The position numbers were made by a program, and so were the translations under genes. A stretch of DNA of 57,037 bases, from assembly GCA_025057595.1 (NCBI GenBank), contig JANXBK010000008.1:1-57037 (forward strand), in the 5' to 3' direction. The DNA comes from Thermodesulfovibrio sp. (lineage in GTDB: Bacteria; Nitrospirota; Thermodesulfovibrionia; Thermodesulfovibrionales; Thermodesulfovibrionaceae). The notes under the pieces are model-generated. The model was not told the DNA's origin. It did no database searches and saw nothing but the letters and a program-made list of their open reading frames with translations. Shown here in pieces: positions 1-13,294 of this stretch; within the stretch, counting starts at the first letter, position 1, and the number at the start of each line of letters is the position of its first letter.

Positions 1-177
1 ACCATGGACAAGCTCATGGCATTTTTGCCCAACAATAGAATCACAATCCTTATTTATAAATTCAGCAAATCTTTGATTACAGTAAAATATTGTGCCATCG
101 GGCTTTAAAAAAACAACTAAATCTAAGATAGAGTCAAATACTTGTTGCCAATCGGGAAAACTATCTTTTTCTATCAT
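1..177 (-). CDS. PAS-domain protein, N-terminal part (cut by window edge)
   Basis: Reading the minus strand from the ATG at 177 gives 59 codons with no stop before the window edge. The translation begins MIEKDSFPDWQQVFDSI and continues through LKPDGTIFYCNQRFAEF to GQKCHELVHG, which is a typical PAS-domain start (the DGTI.YCN..F core and the GQKCHE loop). PAS domains are usually the sensory part of histidine kinases, sigma-54 activators or diguanylate cyclases, and the output domain here lies outside the window. It begins 12 bases after the trpC stop and so is probably the last visible gene of the dnaA-to-trpC transcription unit. No strong Shine-Dalgarno sequence is seen, so the start is approximate. 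Confidence 0.72.
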   Translation of the reverse strand, partial: MIEKDSFPDWQQVFDSILDLVVFLKPDGTIFYCNQRFAEFINKDCDSIVGQKCHELVHG

Positions 178-189
178 AATTTTTCATAT

Positions 190-990
190 CTATTCACTAC
201 CAAACAAAAATTTAAGTTCTCTTATCTTTTCTCCAGGATTATCACTTAAAATTATTGAAGTTCCAACTAATACAGCATCAACTCCGCATTTAAGGAGTTC
301 TATAATGTGTGATTTTTCAGAAATGCCACTTTCACTAACAACAATTTTGTTTTGAGGTATTTTTTCCTTTAATTTAAAAGTCGTATTAATATCTACTTCA
401 AGTGTTTTGAGATTTCTATTATTTATTCCTATAATATCAGCATCGACAAAGAGAGCTTTTTCTAAATCTTCCTCATCATGAATTTCAAATAAAACATCTA
501 TACCGAGAGATTTGGCAAGTTCATAAAAATTTTTACATTGATCTTTATTTAAAATATTAGCAATTAGCAGCACTGCATCGACTTTAAGCAACTTTGATTC
601 ATAAAGCTGATACTCATCAAAAATAAAATCTTTTCTTAACACAGGTAGTTCTGGATGTCTATTTTTAATTCTTATAAGAAACTCAGGACTACCAAAGAAA
701 AAATCCTCCTCAGTTATCACTGAGATTGCATCTGCACCAGAAGAGACATAAATATCTGACATAAGCTCAATGTCAAAATTCTTAAATTTACCTTTTGTTG
801 GAGATGCTCTCTTTATCTCAGCAATAAGCTTTATTGGCTCATTTGGCTGTCTTTTAATTGCCTTATATAGAGACTTTGAGCCAATCTCTATCTTTTCCAA
901 ATCTTTTCTTAGTTGACTAAAAGGTCTCTGCCTTTTTGTCTCTTCAACTGTAATCTTTTTCTTTGCCAAAATTCTTTCTAGAACTGTCAT
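190..990 (-). CDS. trpC: indole-3-glycerol-phosphate synthase
   Basis: Cytosolic TIM-barrel enzyme of tryptophan synthesis that closes the indole ring of 1-(2-carboxyphenylamino)-deoxyribulose 5-phosphate. The 266 aa length is usual for the monofunctional enzyme. Family motifs are clear: AEIKRASPTKG near residue 58 (catalytic Lys on strand 1), PVLRKDF near 117, INNRNLKTLEVD near 190, SESGI near 220 and a phosphate-binding VGTSI near 243. It overlaps the preceding FlhB-like gene by 4 bases (ATGA), so it is translationally coupled to a group with no other trp gene. It stands alone here; the rest of the pathway must be elsewhere. Confidence 0.96.
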   Translation of the reverse strand: MTVLERILAKKKITVEETKRQRPFSQLRKDLEKIEIGSKSLYKAIKRQPNEPIKLIAEIKRASPTKGKFKNFDIELMSDIYVSSGADAISVITEEDFFFGSPEFLIRIKNRHPELPVLRKDFIFDEYQLYESKLLKVDAVLLIANILNKDQCKNFYELAKSLGIDVLFEIHDEEDLEKALFVDADIIGINNRNLKTLEVDINTTFKLKEKIPQNKIVVSESGISEKSHIIELLKCGVDAVLVGTSIILSDNPGEKIRELKFLFGSE

Positions 991-1246
991 CTTCTACCTT
1001 TGATTTTATAAATAAATGCAAGAATCTCTGCAACAGCTTTATAAAGTTCAACAGGGATCTCCTCATATAAATCTAATTTCGAAAGTGTTTCTATCAGAAT
1101 CTTATCCTCTCTTATAGGAACTCCATGCTGTCTTGCTATCTCAATTATTTTCTCTGCAATCCAACCTCTTCCCTTTGCTACAACTCTCGGTGCAGAGTCT
1201 CTCTCTTCATCATATCTTAATGCCACAGCTCTTTTACTTTCTTCGT

Positions 1247-1250
<4 letters not shown>
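987..1250 (-). CDS. FlhB C-terminal-domain-like protein
   Basis: An 87 aa protein matching only the cytoplasmic C-terminal domain of the flagellar export switch protein FlhB: KRAVALRYD near the start, then RVVAKGRGWIAEKIIEIA and GVPIREDKILIETLSKLDLYEEIPVELYKAVAEIL. Full FlhB has four membrane helices and an NPTH autocleavage site before this domain; both are absent. Free-standing copies of this type are known in flagellated bacteria (for example YlqH of Bacillus) next to a FliK-like gene, which is also the arrangement here. It overlaps both neighbours by 4 bases. A role in flagellar export is inferred from family only. Confidence 0.85.
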
Positions 1251-5879
<4,629 letters not shown>

Positions 5880-6986
5880 TTAAAGCCTAAGAGGCATTAT
5901 TACGCATTCGTATTTATAAGCCTCTGTGGAGTCAGCATCAGTTAAATAGACTGCCTTGTCTGACTCATCCATTGTTATTTTTGCTAAAGAAGACTCCATC
6001 TCTTCTAACGCTTCTATTAGATATTCTGCATTGAATCCTATTTCAAAAAACTCTCCTTTATATTCTACTTCAATTTCATCTTTTGCTTCTCCTAATTCAG
6101 GATCAGATGAGGAAATTATTAAAGTATTACGGCTCCACTCAGTTTTCACTGCATTTTGATGCTCTCTACTTAAGACGGAAACTCTCTTTAAAGAAGAGAT
6201 CATTAAATCTTTTTGAACAAAGGCAATTTTCTCATTATGTCTCGGAATCACATTTTCATATTTAGGATACTCTCCCTCTATCATCCTTGTAAGAAAACTT
6301 ACTCCATCAATTTCAAACATTATATGAGTTTTACCAATATTTAATGTTACTGTTTTTGCATCTGAGAGAAATCTTCTAAGTTCATTTAAAGACTTCTTTG
6401 AAAGAATTATTCTTTTTTCTTCCTTTAGATTGATGATTTCAGGAAGCTCTGCTGTAATGAGAGCCAGTCTATGTCCATCAGTTGCAACCATTCTGAACTG
6501 ATGGGGTGGTAGCAGATGCATAAGTAATCCATTAAGTACATATCTTGCATCAGCCTCTCCTGCAGCATATAATGTTTTTTCGATAGCTGTGAGAAGAAAA
6601 TCTGAAGTTAAATTAAATTTTAAGCTCTCTCCAATATGCGGCCAAACAGGAAACTCTTGAGAATCTAATGTTGCAAGTTTAAATAGGGATTTTCCACTCT
6701 GAATTTTCAGCCAAGAATCTATAAGTTCAATATCAATATCATCCTCAAGCTCTTTTATAATTTCATAAAACTTCTTTGCAGGAACACAAACATTACCTGG
6801 TTCAAAAACTTGAGCAGAAATAGGCTGTTTTACAGCTGTCTCTAAATCTGTAGCTAAAATGAAACAGCTTTCTGTAACCTCTAAAAGAAAGTGATTTAAT
6901 ATAGGCATGATGCTTTTTTTTTCAACAATATTTTGAATCTTTGCGATACTTTCTTGTATCTCTCTTTTCTTTACCTTTATTTTCAT
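5880..6986 (-). CDS. dnaN: DNA polymerase III beta subunit (sliding clamp)
   Basis: 368 aa processivity clamp that encircles DNA and tethers DNA polymerase III. Three clamp subdomains of about 120 residues can be followed. Recognisable pieces are IMPILNHFLLEV, ILATDLETAV, the VLNGLLMHL/VATDGHRLAL segment in the middle domain, and the C-terminal YECVIMPLRL, which matches the hydrophobic cleft strand found at the end of bacterial clamps (IMP(M/L)R(L)). A GGAGG site lies 8 bases before the ATG. It is 17 bases downstream of dnaA and 9 upstream of gyrB, so it belongs to the same transcription unit. Confidence 0.97.
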   Translation of the reverse strand: MKIKVKKREIQESIAKIQNIVEKKSIMPILNHFLLEVTESCFILATDLETAVKQPISAQVFEPGNVCVPAKKFYEIIKELEDDIDIELIDSWLKIQSGKSLFKLATLDSQEFPVWPHIGESLKFNLTSDFLLTAIEKTLYAAGEADARYVLNGLLMHLLPPHQFRMVATDGHRLALITAELPEIINLKEEKRIILSKKSLNELRRFLSDAKTVTLNIGKTHIMFEIDGVSFLTRMIEGEYPKYENVIPRHNEKIAFVQKDLMISSLKRVSVLSREHQNAVKTEWSRNTLIISSSDPELGEAKDEIEVEYKGEFFEIGFNAEYLIEALEEMESSLAKITMDESDKAVYLTDADSTEAYKYECVIMPLRL

Positions 6987-7003
6987 CTCTTATACCTCCT
7001 TTT

Positions 7004-8317
7004 TTATCTTTCTTTTATTTTTTTAATTATACTTTCTATTAGATACTTAAGATTTTCATCTTTCTCCTTATCCTTTTCTATCTGTTTGCAGGCATAAATA
7101 ACTGTAGAATGATCTTTGCCTCCAAAGAAATTTCCTATTTCAGCAAGAGAAAGATTTGTTAGTTTTTTTGTAATATACATAGCAATCTTTCTTGCATTAG
7201 CTATCTCTTTTGTCCTTTTTTTAGATTTTATATCTTGAATTTTTATACCCATCGTTTCAGAAACCATCTTAAGAATAAGCTCTTGTGTTATTGGTTTGTC
7301 TTCATCTGGAAGAAGATCTTTAAGTATTTCCTTTGCTACATCAAGAGTTATGGGTGTTTTTGTAAGAGATGTATATGCACAAAGTTTTATCAATGAACCT
7401 TCAAGCTCTCTTACATTAGATTTAACTTTTGATGCAATAAAATATGCCACATCCTCAGGAAGTTTTACTCCTTCAATTTCAGCTTTTTTATAAAGAATAG
7501 CTATCCTTGTCTCAATTTCTGGAGGTTTTATATCTGCAATTAATCCCATTCCAAATCTTGAACGAAGTCTGTCAGTTATATCTGAAATATCAATTGGAGG
7601 TCTATCACTTGAGATAACAATCTGTTTTTGTTTTTCATAAAGCTCATTAAAAGTATAGAAAAACTCTTCTTGCGTTGAATCTTTACCTGCGATAAACTGA
7701 ATGTCATCTACAAGAAAGATGTCTACATTTCTATATTTATGACGAAACTCTGGCATTCTCTCATGTCTTATAGCAGCTATAAACTCAGTCGTAAACTGCT
7801 CTGAAGATACATAGAAAACATTTAACTCTGGATTTCTATCTATTATAAAATTACCAATTGCTGTAATAAGATGTGTTTTTCCAAGACCAACTCCTCCATA
7901 TATAAATAGTGGATTATAAGAGCTTCCGGGATTCTCAGCAACTCTCATTGCAGCAGCATGAGCAAACTGATTAGAGGGACCAACAACAAAACTATCAAAA
8001 GTATATTTAGGATTTAAATTTCCCTTTTTTATTAGCCTCTTTTTAGCTTCTTTTATAGAGTTTTCAATCTCCTTACCAGCTATAACGTATAAAACTTCAA
8101 TTTTTTTTTCGAGAATTTGCTCAAATCCCTCATTTATAATATTTGAATAGTTATCTTCTATCCAATCTTTAAAAAATCTATTCGGTATTTCTAAAACTAC
8201 TGTTGACTCTTTAATATCTATCAGTCTTAAAGGTAAAAACCATAACTCAAAAATCGAATCACCTACTTTTGACAAAATGTACTCTAGTACTTTATTCCAA
8301 ATATACTCTTTATTCAT
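7004..8317 (-). CDS. dnaA: chromosomal replication initiator protein DnaA
   Basis: 437 aa initiator that binds and melts the origin. Domain I (about 1-80) contains FELWFLPL. Domain III starts with YTFDSFVVGPSNQFAHAAA and has Walker A GGVGLGKTH and Walker B IFLVDDIQFIAGK. The sensor region has DRLRSRFGMGLIADI. Domain IV is the helix-turn-helix DnaA-box binder, ending with the signature LAEIGNFFGGKDHSTVIYAC. No Shine-Dalgarno is visible: the ATG directly follows a run of TTGTTAAAAA repeats, so the leader overlaps the proposed origin repeats. It is the first gene of the operon that runs to trpC. Confidence 0.98.
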   Translation of the reverse strand: MNKEYIWNKVLEYILSKVGDSIFELWFLPLRLIDIKESTVVLEIPNRFFKDWIEDNYSNIINEGFEQILEKKIEVLYVIAGKEIENSIKEAKKRLIKKGNLNPKYTFDSFVVGPSNQFAHAAAMRVAENPGSSYNPLFIYGGVGLGKTHLITAIGNFIIDRNPELNVFYVSSEQFTTEFIAAIRHERMPEFRHKYRNVDIFLVDDIQFIAGKDSTQEEFFYTFNELYEKQKQIVISSDRPPIDISDITDRLRSRFGMGLIADIKPPEIETRIAILYKKAEIEGVKLPEDVAYFIASKVKSNVRELEGSLIKLCAYTSLTKTPITLDVAKEILKDLLPDEDKPITQELILKMVSETMGIKIQDIKSKKRTKEIANARKIAMYITKKLTNLSLAEIGNFFGGKDHSTVIYACKQIEKDKEKDENLKYLIESIIKKIKER

Positions 8318-8629
8318 TTTTTAACAACTTTTTAACAATTGTTAAAAACTCAAAGTTAAATTTTTGTTAAAAATAAAAAACTCTTAAATTTCAATAAGTT
8401 AAACTTTTGCCAATTTTTAACCTACTCATTATATCCTATCAAAGTTAAAATGAGCAAGAAAATGTTAAATGTAGGTTAAAAAAAAGAAAAAAATTAACAT
8501 TTTAAACTTAAAATAAAACAGAAATATTAAAAAATGTTTAAAAAAACAAATTTCTAAACATTTGAAAATTTTTTAACCCTTAAAACAAAAGGTAAATTTT
8601 TAACAAATATAAAACTTCTAAAACTACTA
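8318..8629. other. candidate oriC: AT-rich repeat region between dnaA and prfB
   Basis: This 312-base gap has no gene. It is extremely AT-rich and carries many copies of TTTTTAAC(A/C) in both orientations: 8317-8327, 8329-8338, inverted 8339-8348, inverted 8364-8373, 8414-8425 (TTTTTAACCTAC), inverted 8471-8482 (GTAGGTTAAAAA), 8569-8579 and 8597-8606. Positions 8329-8348 form a perfect 20-base palindrome. The paired AACCTAC/GTAGGTT sites resemble the AACCTACC core of known Thermotoga DnaA boxes. No perfect TTATCCACA box is seen. Position next to dnaA, AT bias and repeats support an origin and/or dnaA control region; this is inferred. Confidence 0.55.
8329..8348. repeat. perfect 20-base palindrome in dnaA leader
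   Basis: Each half is TTTTTAACAA and its exact complement, so two of the TTTTTAAC repeats meet head to head. It ends 12 bases upstream of the dnaA start codon and is preceded by another copy at 8317-8327 that touches the start codon. It is a likely protein-binding site for DnaA autoregulation or origin function rather than a terminator, since there are only two G/C pairs. Confidence 0.6.
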
Positions 8630-9743
8630 TTAAGAAATTAAAATAAATTTTTTAAGATATGCCTTTATAAAAACATCAATATCTCCATCTAATACTTCAT
8701 CAACATTATAAACTTCAACACCAGTTCTATGATCTTTAACAAGTCTATAAGGATGAAGAACATAAGATCTGATTTGATTTCCCCAAGATATATCTTTTTT
8801 GTCGCCGGTTATAGATTTTATTTTTTCTTCCTTTTGTTTTTTTAATAAGTCATAAAGTCTAGATTTTAAAATTCTCATTGCAATCTCTTTGTTTCTATGT
8901 TGAGATCTTTCACTTTGACAGCTAACTGTTATACCTGTAGGAATATGAACAATTCTTACAGCAGAGGAAACTTTATTTACATGCTGTCCCCCTGCTCCTG
9001 AAGCTCTAAAAGTATCAACTCTTAATTCATCTTCTTTAATATCAATTTGAATATCTTCTTCAATTTCAGGACATACGTAAACTGCTGCAAAAGATGTATG
9101 TCTTCTTCTGTTAGCATCAAATGGAGAAATTCTTATAAGTCTGTGAACTCCTACTTCACTTTTAAGATATCCATAAGCATACTTTCCCTCAACCATAAAA
9201 GTTACATCTTTTATTCCAGCCTCTTCACCAAGTTGTAAATCTATAATTTCAACTTTAAAGCCTCTTCTTTCAGACCATCTTAAATACATTCTCATCAGCA
9301 TATGAGCCCAATCTTGACTTTCTGTTCCACCAGCTCCGGGATGAATAGAAACTATTGCATTGTTTTTGTCATGTTCACCTCTAAGTAAAAACTCAATTTC
9401 AAATTTCTCAATTTGTTTTTTTAATGACTCTATCTCCTCTGAAAGCTCTTCTAAAAATAAATATCCTTCTTCTTCTGTCTCTACTATATTAATTGAGTCT
9501 TCTATATAATTAGCTTTATTAAATAAATTTTCAACTGGTTCAATAATTTCAATAAGCTCATTTTTTTGTTTTTGTAGTTTTTTAAAATTCTCTAAATTAC
9601 TCCAATTTTCCTCCTTTTGTAACTCCTTATCTAAATCAGAAACTTTCTGCTTAAGTTTATCAATTTCAAAGAAAACCTCTTAAAGAATTAATTTTTTCTT
9701 TAAGCTCTCTCACAGAAAGCTTTAAAGTTTCAGATGTAATCAT
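8630..9743 (-). CDS. prfB: peptide chain release factor 2 (programmed +1 frameshift)
   Basis: The gene starts at the ATG at 9743 behind AGGAGG. Frame one gives 25 residues ending SLRGFL and then an in-frame UGA at 9668-9666. The slippery CTT-TGA (9671-9666), with a Shine-Dalgarno-like AAGAGG just before it, is the classic RF2 autoregulatory site. Slipping +1 continues as GAA ATT GAT AAA (E-I-D-K) to the stop at 8630, for 370 aa in all. The body has SPFDANRRRHTSF (the SPF stop-codon reader of RF2) and ASGAGGQHVNKV (catalytic GGQ). RF2 reads UGA/UAA, so low RF2 favours frameshifting. Taking only the longest open frame from 9301 would lose the N-terminal domain. Confidence 0.95.
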
Positions 9744-9874
9744 TTTTCCTCCTTATAAATGATTTTAGTTAGAAGCATCTTAGTAGAGTTTAAAAGTAGT
9801 TTTTATTTTTAATTATATCATTTATACTTAAAAATCTTAAAGAAAGAATGTGAAATATTTTATAAAATTATAGT

Positions 9875-10651
9875 ATGGAAGAGTTTTTTAAAGCAGCTAT
9901 TCTTGGAGTTATTCAGGGCATTACTGAGTTTTTACCTATAAGTAGCACTGCTCATCTTATTGTTACCCCGTGGGTCTTTGGTTGGGAAGGGACAGTTAAT
10001 TCTCTTAGTTTTGATATAGCTGTTCACTTAGGAACTCTTTTTTCACTTTTTTATTGTTTTTGGAAGGACTGGGTTTATATTCTTTTCAAAAACAGAAAAA
10101 TGTTAGTATATCTCACTGTAGGGACTATTCCTGCAGGATTAGCAGGAGTTTGTTTATATGATTTCATAGATGATAAACTTAGAGATCCTTTAATTATCGT
10201 TTTCAGTCTTATTTTTGTTGGTATACTTATGCTTGTTGCAGAGAAATTTGGTAAAAAACAAAGAGATCATGTAAGTTTTTCAGATGTATTAGTAATTGGA
10301 ACTGCTCAAGCAATAGCTCTTATTCCTGGTGTTTCCCGTTCAGGAATAACAATAACAGCTGGGTTACTTAAAGGACTTAAAAGAGCTTCTGCAGCAAAGT
10401 TTTCTTTTCTTCTTTCCACACCTGCAATAGCAGGAGCCGCAGTAGTTGATTTTTATAAATCTTTAAAAACAGATTATTCTCATGATTACACTCTTTTCTT
10501 AGTCGGAGTGTTTTCAGCAGCTTTAACTGGAGTTTTGGCAATTAAATTTCTTCTTAATTTTCTTAAAAAATATCCCCTCAATCTTTTTATCTACTATAGA
10601 TGGGTTTTAGCAGTAGTGATTTTTTTGTTATATTTTTTTAAAGACAAATGA
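9875..10651 (+). CDS. uppP: undecaprenyl-diphosphatase
   Basis: 258 aa polytopic inner-membrane enzyme that removes a phosphate from undecaprenyl diphosphate, recycling the lipid carrier of peptidoglycan and O-antigen synthesis and giving bacitracin resistance. Family motifs are clear: GVIQGITEFLPISSTAHLI near residue 11 (catalytic Glu/Ser/His region) and LIPGVSRSGITITAGLLKG near 148. About seven or eight hydrophobic helices follow. No Shine-Dalgarno is visible; TATAAA at 9861-9866 lies only 9 bases before the ATG, so a leaderless message is possible. Its end overlaps ftsK by 4 bases. Confidence 0.96.
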   Translation: MEEFFKAAILGVIQGITEFLPISSTAHLIVTPWVFGWEGTVNSLSFDIAVHLGTLFSLFYCFWKDWVYILFKNRKMLVYLTVGTIPAGLAGVCLYDFIDDKLRDPLIIVFSLIFVGILMLVAEKFGKKQRDHVSFSDVLVIGTAQAIALIPGVSRSGITITAGLLKGLKRASAAKFSFLLSTPAIAGAAVVDFYKSLKTDYSHDYTLFLVGVFSAALTGVLAIKFLLNFLKKYPLNLFIYYRWVLAVVIFLLYFFKDK

Positions 10652-12735
10652 TAAAAAAATATTATAAAAAATCTTTAAAAATAAAATCCTATAAAAAAAA
10701 TGGAGAAAAAAGTCAAACTCTTCATACCTCACCTTTAGATATATTTAAATCAATTTTACTCATTGCTTTTGCGGTTTATATTTCATTATCTTTTATAAGT
10801 TACAATTTTTTAGATCCTTCCTTTTTGACTTATACAAAATCAAAACCAACTAATTACGGTGGCATAGTTGGTTCTTATCTTTCAGATACTCTTCTTAGCC
10901 TATTTGGAGTTGCCTCTTTCTTAATTCCTATAATTTTTTTATATGTGGGTATAAGGAAGTTTTTTGGAAAATCTATATCTTCTATTAGACTTCCATGGAT
11001 ATTTACTTTAATTTTGTCTTTTGCTGTGATGCTTGAGCCGTTAAGAAATATTATAGAGAACTATAAAAAACTTCCAGAAGGACTCTCATGGATTTTATTT
11101 AATATCTGCAAAAACTACATATCTATATCAGGAACTTATATTCTTTGGCTTTCTATCTCTGTAGCATCTTTTATTCTTATTAAGCCTGAAATCTTAAAAA
11201 GAAGCCTAAATGCCAAAAAAAAGTTAAAGGACTCTCAAGAGGAGATAAAGATATTAAAGCTCTCCAAACCTGAGGAAATTTCTGGAAAGAGTGAGGAAAA
11301 GAAGCTAAATGAGCAGACAAAGATAAAAGCAGAATCTACTCAGCAAGGATTTACACTGCCACCACTTAGTTTGCTTAAAGTTGAAAAAACTGACAGTGCT
11401 ATCTCAAAAGATGAGATACTCTCCTCTGCTCATAGTATTGAAACAAGATTTGCAGAGTTTGGTATTTTTGGCACAATTAAAGAGGTTCATCCAGGTCCTG
11501 TTGTTACAATGTATGAGTTTGAACCAGCAAGTGGAATAAAGTTAAGCAGAATAATCAGCCTCAGTGATGAACTTGCATTATCTCTTAAAGCTCAAAGTAT
11601 AAGAATATATCCGATTCCTGGTAGATCAGCTATTGGAGTAGAAGTTCCGAATAAAAAACGGGAAATTGTAAGACTTGGAGAAATAATCTCATCAGAGAAG
11701 TTTCAAAAAAGTAACTCCTATCTTACTGTAGCACTTGGTAAAGATATTTATGGAAAACCTGTTATAACAGATCTCTCAAAAATGCCACATTTGCTTGTTG
11801 CAGGTGCAACAGGTTCAGGCAAAAGCGTATGTCTTAACACAATGATATTAAGTCTTCTTTATAAAGCGACTCCCTATGATGTAAAGCTTCTTCTTATTGA
11901 TCCAAAACTTCTTGAGCTTTCAGCTTACGAGAATATTCCTCATCTTATTTCACCAGTAATAACTGACCCTAAAGAAGCCTCTGAAGCTTTGAAAAAACTT
12001 ATAGTTGAGATGGAAAGAAGATATAAACTTTTTGCATCCTATGGTTTCAAAAACATCGAAACCTTTAATCAATCTGTAGCATTTGAGGAAAAGCTTCCCT
12101 ATATAGTTGTATTCATCGATGAGTTTGCAGATCTTATGTTTACAGCTCCTTCAGAGGTTGAACAATCTATTACTCGTATTGCTCAGATGGCAAGAGCCTC
12201 TGGAATTCACCTTATTGTAGCAACACAGCGACCAAGTGTTGATGTGATAACAGGAATAATTAAAGCAAATTTCCCTGCAAGAATAGCTTTTCAGGTAAGC
12301 TCTCGTATTGACTCCCGCACCATACTTGACACACAGGGTGCTGAAAAACTTCTTGGAATGGGAGATATGCTTTTTATGATTTCTGGTGTAAAGATAGTAA
12401 GAGTTCATGGTGCCTATGTAAGTGAAGAAGAAGTAAAAGCAGTTACTGATTATTTACGCAGTCAAGGTAGCCCAGATTATAGTGTTTTTGAGTCAATTCA
12501 GATTCCTACTGAAAAAAAGGAAGACAATATAAATTATGAAAAAGATGAGCTTTTTGACCAGGTAGTTCAGTATGCTTCACAGATTGGTGAAATTTCCATA
12601 TCTCTTATTCAGAGAAAGTTTAGAATAGGCTACAACCGGGCTGCGAGAATTATGGATTTACTGGAACAGAAAGGAATGGTAGGACCCTCTCAAGGTGCCG
12701 GAAAACCAAGAAAATTCTTAAGAAAAAATATTTGA
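10648..12735 (+). CDS. ftsK: DNA translocase FtsK/SpoIIIE
   Basis: 695 aa septal DNA pump that clears the chromosome terminus during division. After a basic start there are about four membrane helices between residues 30 and 175, then a short charged linker. The motor (about 250-610) has Walker A LVAGATGSGKSVCLNT, Walker B YIVVFIDEFADL and the ATQRPSVDVITGIIKANFP segment typical of FtsK. The last 65 residues (ELFDQVVQYA..., RKFRIGYNRAARIMDLLE) are the winged-helix gamma domain that reads polar KOPS sequences. The linker is short compared with E. coli FtsK. It is coupled to uppP by a 4-base overlap. Confidence 0.97.
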   Translation: MIKKYYKKSLKIKSYKKNGEKSQTLHTSPLDIFKSILLIAFAVYISLSFISYNFLDPSFLTYTKSKPTNYGGIVGSYLSDTLLSLFGVASFLIPIIFLYVGIRKFFGKSISSIRLPWIFTLILSFAVMLEPLRNIIENYKKLPEGLSWILFNICKNYISISGTYILWLSISVASFILIKPEILKRSLNAKKKLKDSQEEIKILKLSKPEEISGKSEEKKLNEQTKIKAESTQQGFTLPPLSLLKVEKTDSAISKDEILSSAHSIETRFAEFGIFGTIKEVHPGPVVTMYEFEPASGIKLSRIISLSDELALSLKAQSIRIYPIPGRSAIGVEVPNKKREIVRLGEIISSEKFQKSNSYLTVALGKDIYGKPVITDLSKMPHLLVAGATGSGKSVCLNTMILSLLYKATPYDVKLLLIDPKLLELSAYENIPHLISPVITDPKEASEALKKLIVEMERRYKLFASYGFKNIETFNQSVAFEEKLPYIVVFIDEFADLMFTAPSEVEQSITRIAQMARASGIHLIVATQRPSVDVITGIIKANFPARIAFQVSSRIDSRTILDTQGAEKLLGMGDMLFMISGVKIVRVHGAYVSEEEVKAVTDYLRSQGSPDYSVFESIQIPTEKKEDNINYEKDELFDQVVQYASQIGEISISLIQRKFRIGYNRAARIMDLLEQKGMVGPSQGAGKPRKFLRKNI

Positions 12736-12795
12736 TTACTTCCTAATTAATAATTTAAAATTAAAAATTATTCTCTAAAAAAGGAGTAGCTTTTT

Positions 12796-13293
12796 ATGAA
12801 AATAAGAGGAAGAGTTTGGAAGTTTGGCGATAATATTGACACTGATGTTATTATTCCAGCAAGATATTTGAATACATCAGACCCAAAAGAGCTAGCAAAA
12901 CATGTTATGGAAGATGCGGATCCTGAGTTTCCATCAAAAGTCAGACCAGGAGATATTATAGTTGCAGGTAAAAACTTTGGATGTGGTTCCTCCCGTGAAC
13001 ATGCACCATTGGCAATAAAAGCAGCAGGGGTGCAAGCTGTTGTAGCGAAAAGTTTTGCAAGAATATTTTTTAGAAATGCCTTCAACATAGGTTTACCTAT
13101 ATTTGAAGTTCCAGATTTAGTTGATGAATCTCAAGATAGAGACGAAATAGAGATTGATATGAGCACAGGTGATATTATTAACCTGACTAACTCAAAAAGA
13201 TATAAAACCAAACCAATTCCTGATTTTATGCAAGAGTTAATAAAATCTGGCGGATTAATTGAGTGGGTGAAAAAAAGACTGAAGGAGGTTTAA
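12796..13293 (+). CDS. leuD: 3-isopropylmalate dehydratase small subunit
   Basis: 165 aa swivelling subunit of the leucine-pathway isomerase that converts 2- to 3-isopropylmalate together with the Fe-S large subunit LeuC. The short archaeal/thermophile-type protein starts with GRVWKFGDNIDTDVIIPARYL and has the substrate-specifying VAGKNFGCGSSREHAPLAIK loop and SFARIFFRNAFNIGLP. An AAGGAG site precedes the ATG. leuB follows at once, but no leuC lies in the window, so LeuC is encoded elsewhere. A homoaconitase small subunit is a weaker alternative because the two share this fold and loop. Confidence 0.93.
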   Translation: MKIRGRVWKFGDNIDTDVIIPARYLNTSDPKELAKHVMEDADPEFPSKVRPGDIIVAGKNFGCGSSREHAPLAIKAAGVQAVVAKSFARIFFRNAFNIGLPIFEVPDLVDESQDRDEIEIDMSTGDIINLTNSKRYKTKPIPDFMQELIKSGGLIEWVKKRLKEV

Positions 13294-13294
13294 T

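Noticed and set aside
8318-8629. Canonical DnaA boxes (TTATCCACA)
   Set aside because: None found as exact matches in the gap; only the TTTTTAAC and AACCTAC repeats are reported.
12151-12408. Long open frames antisense to ftsK, leuB, metK, ahcY, dsrK and others
   Set aside because: They lie fully inside well-supported genes in another frame, have unusual composition for this genome and no ribosome sites.
12736-12795. Terminator or riboswitch between ftsK and leuD
   Set aside because: Only AT-rich self-complementary sequence is seen, with no GC stem, T-box or leader-peptide features.
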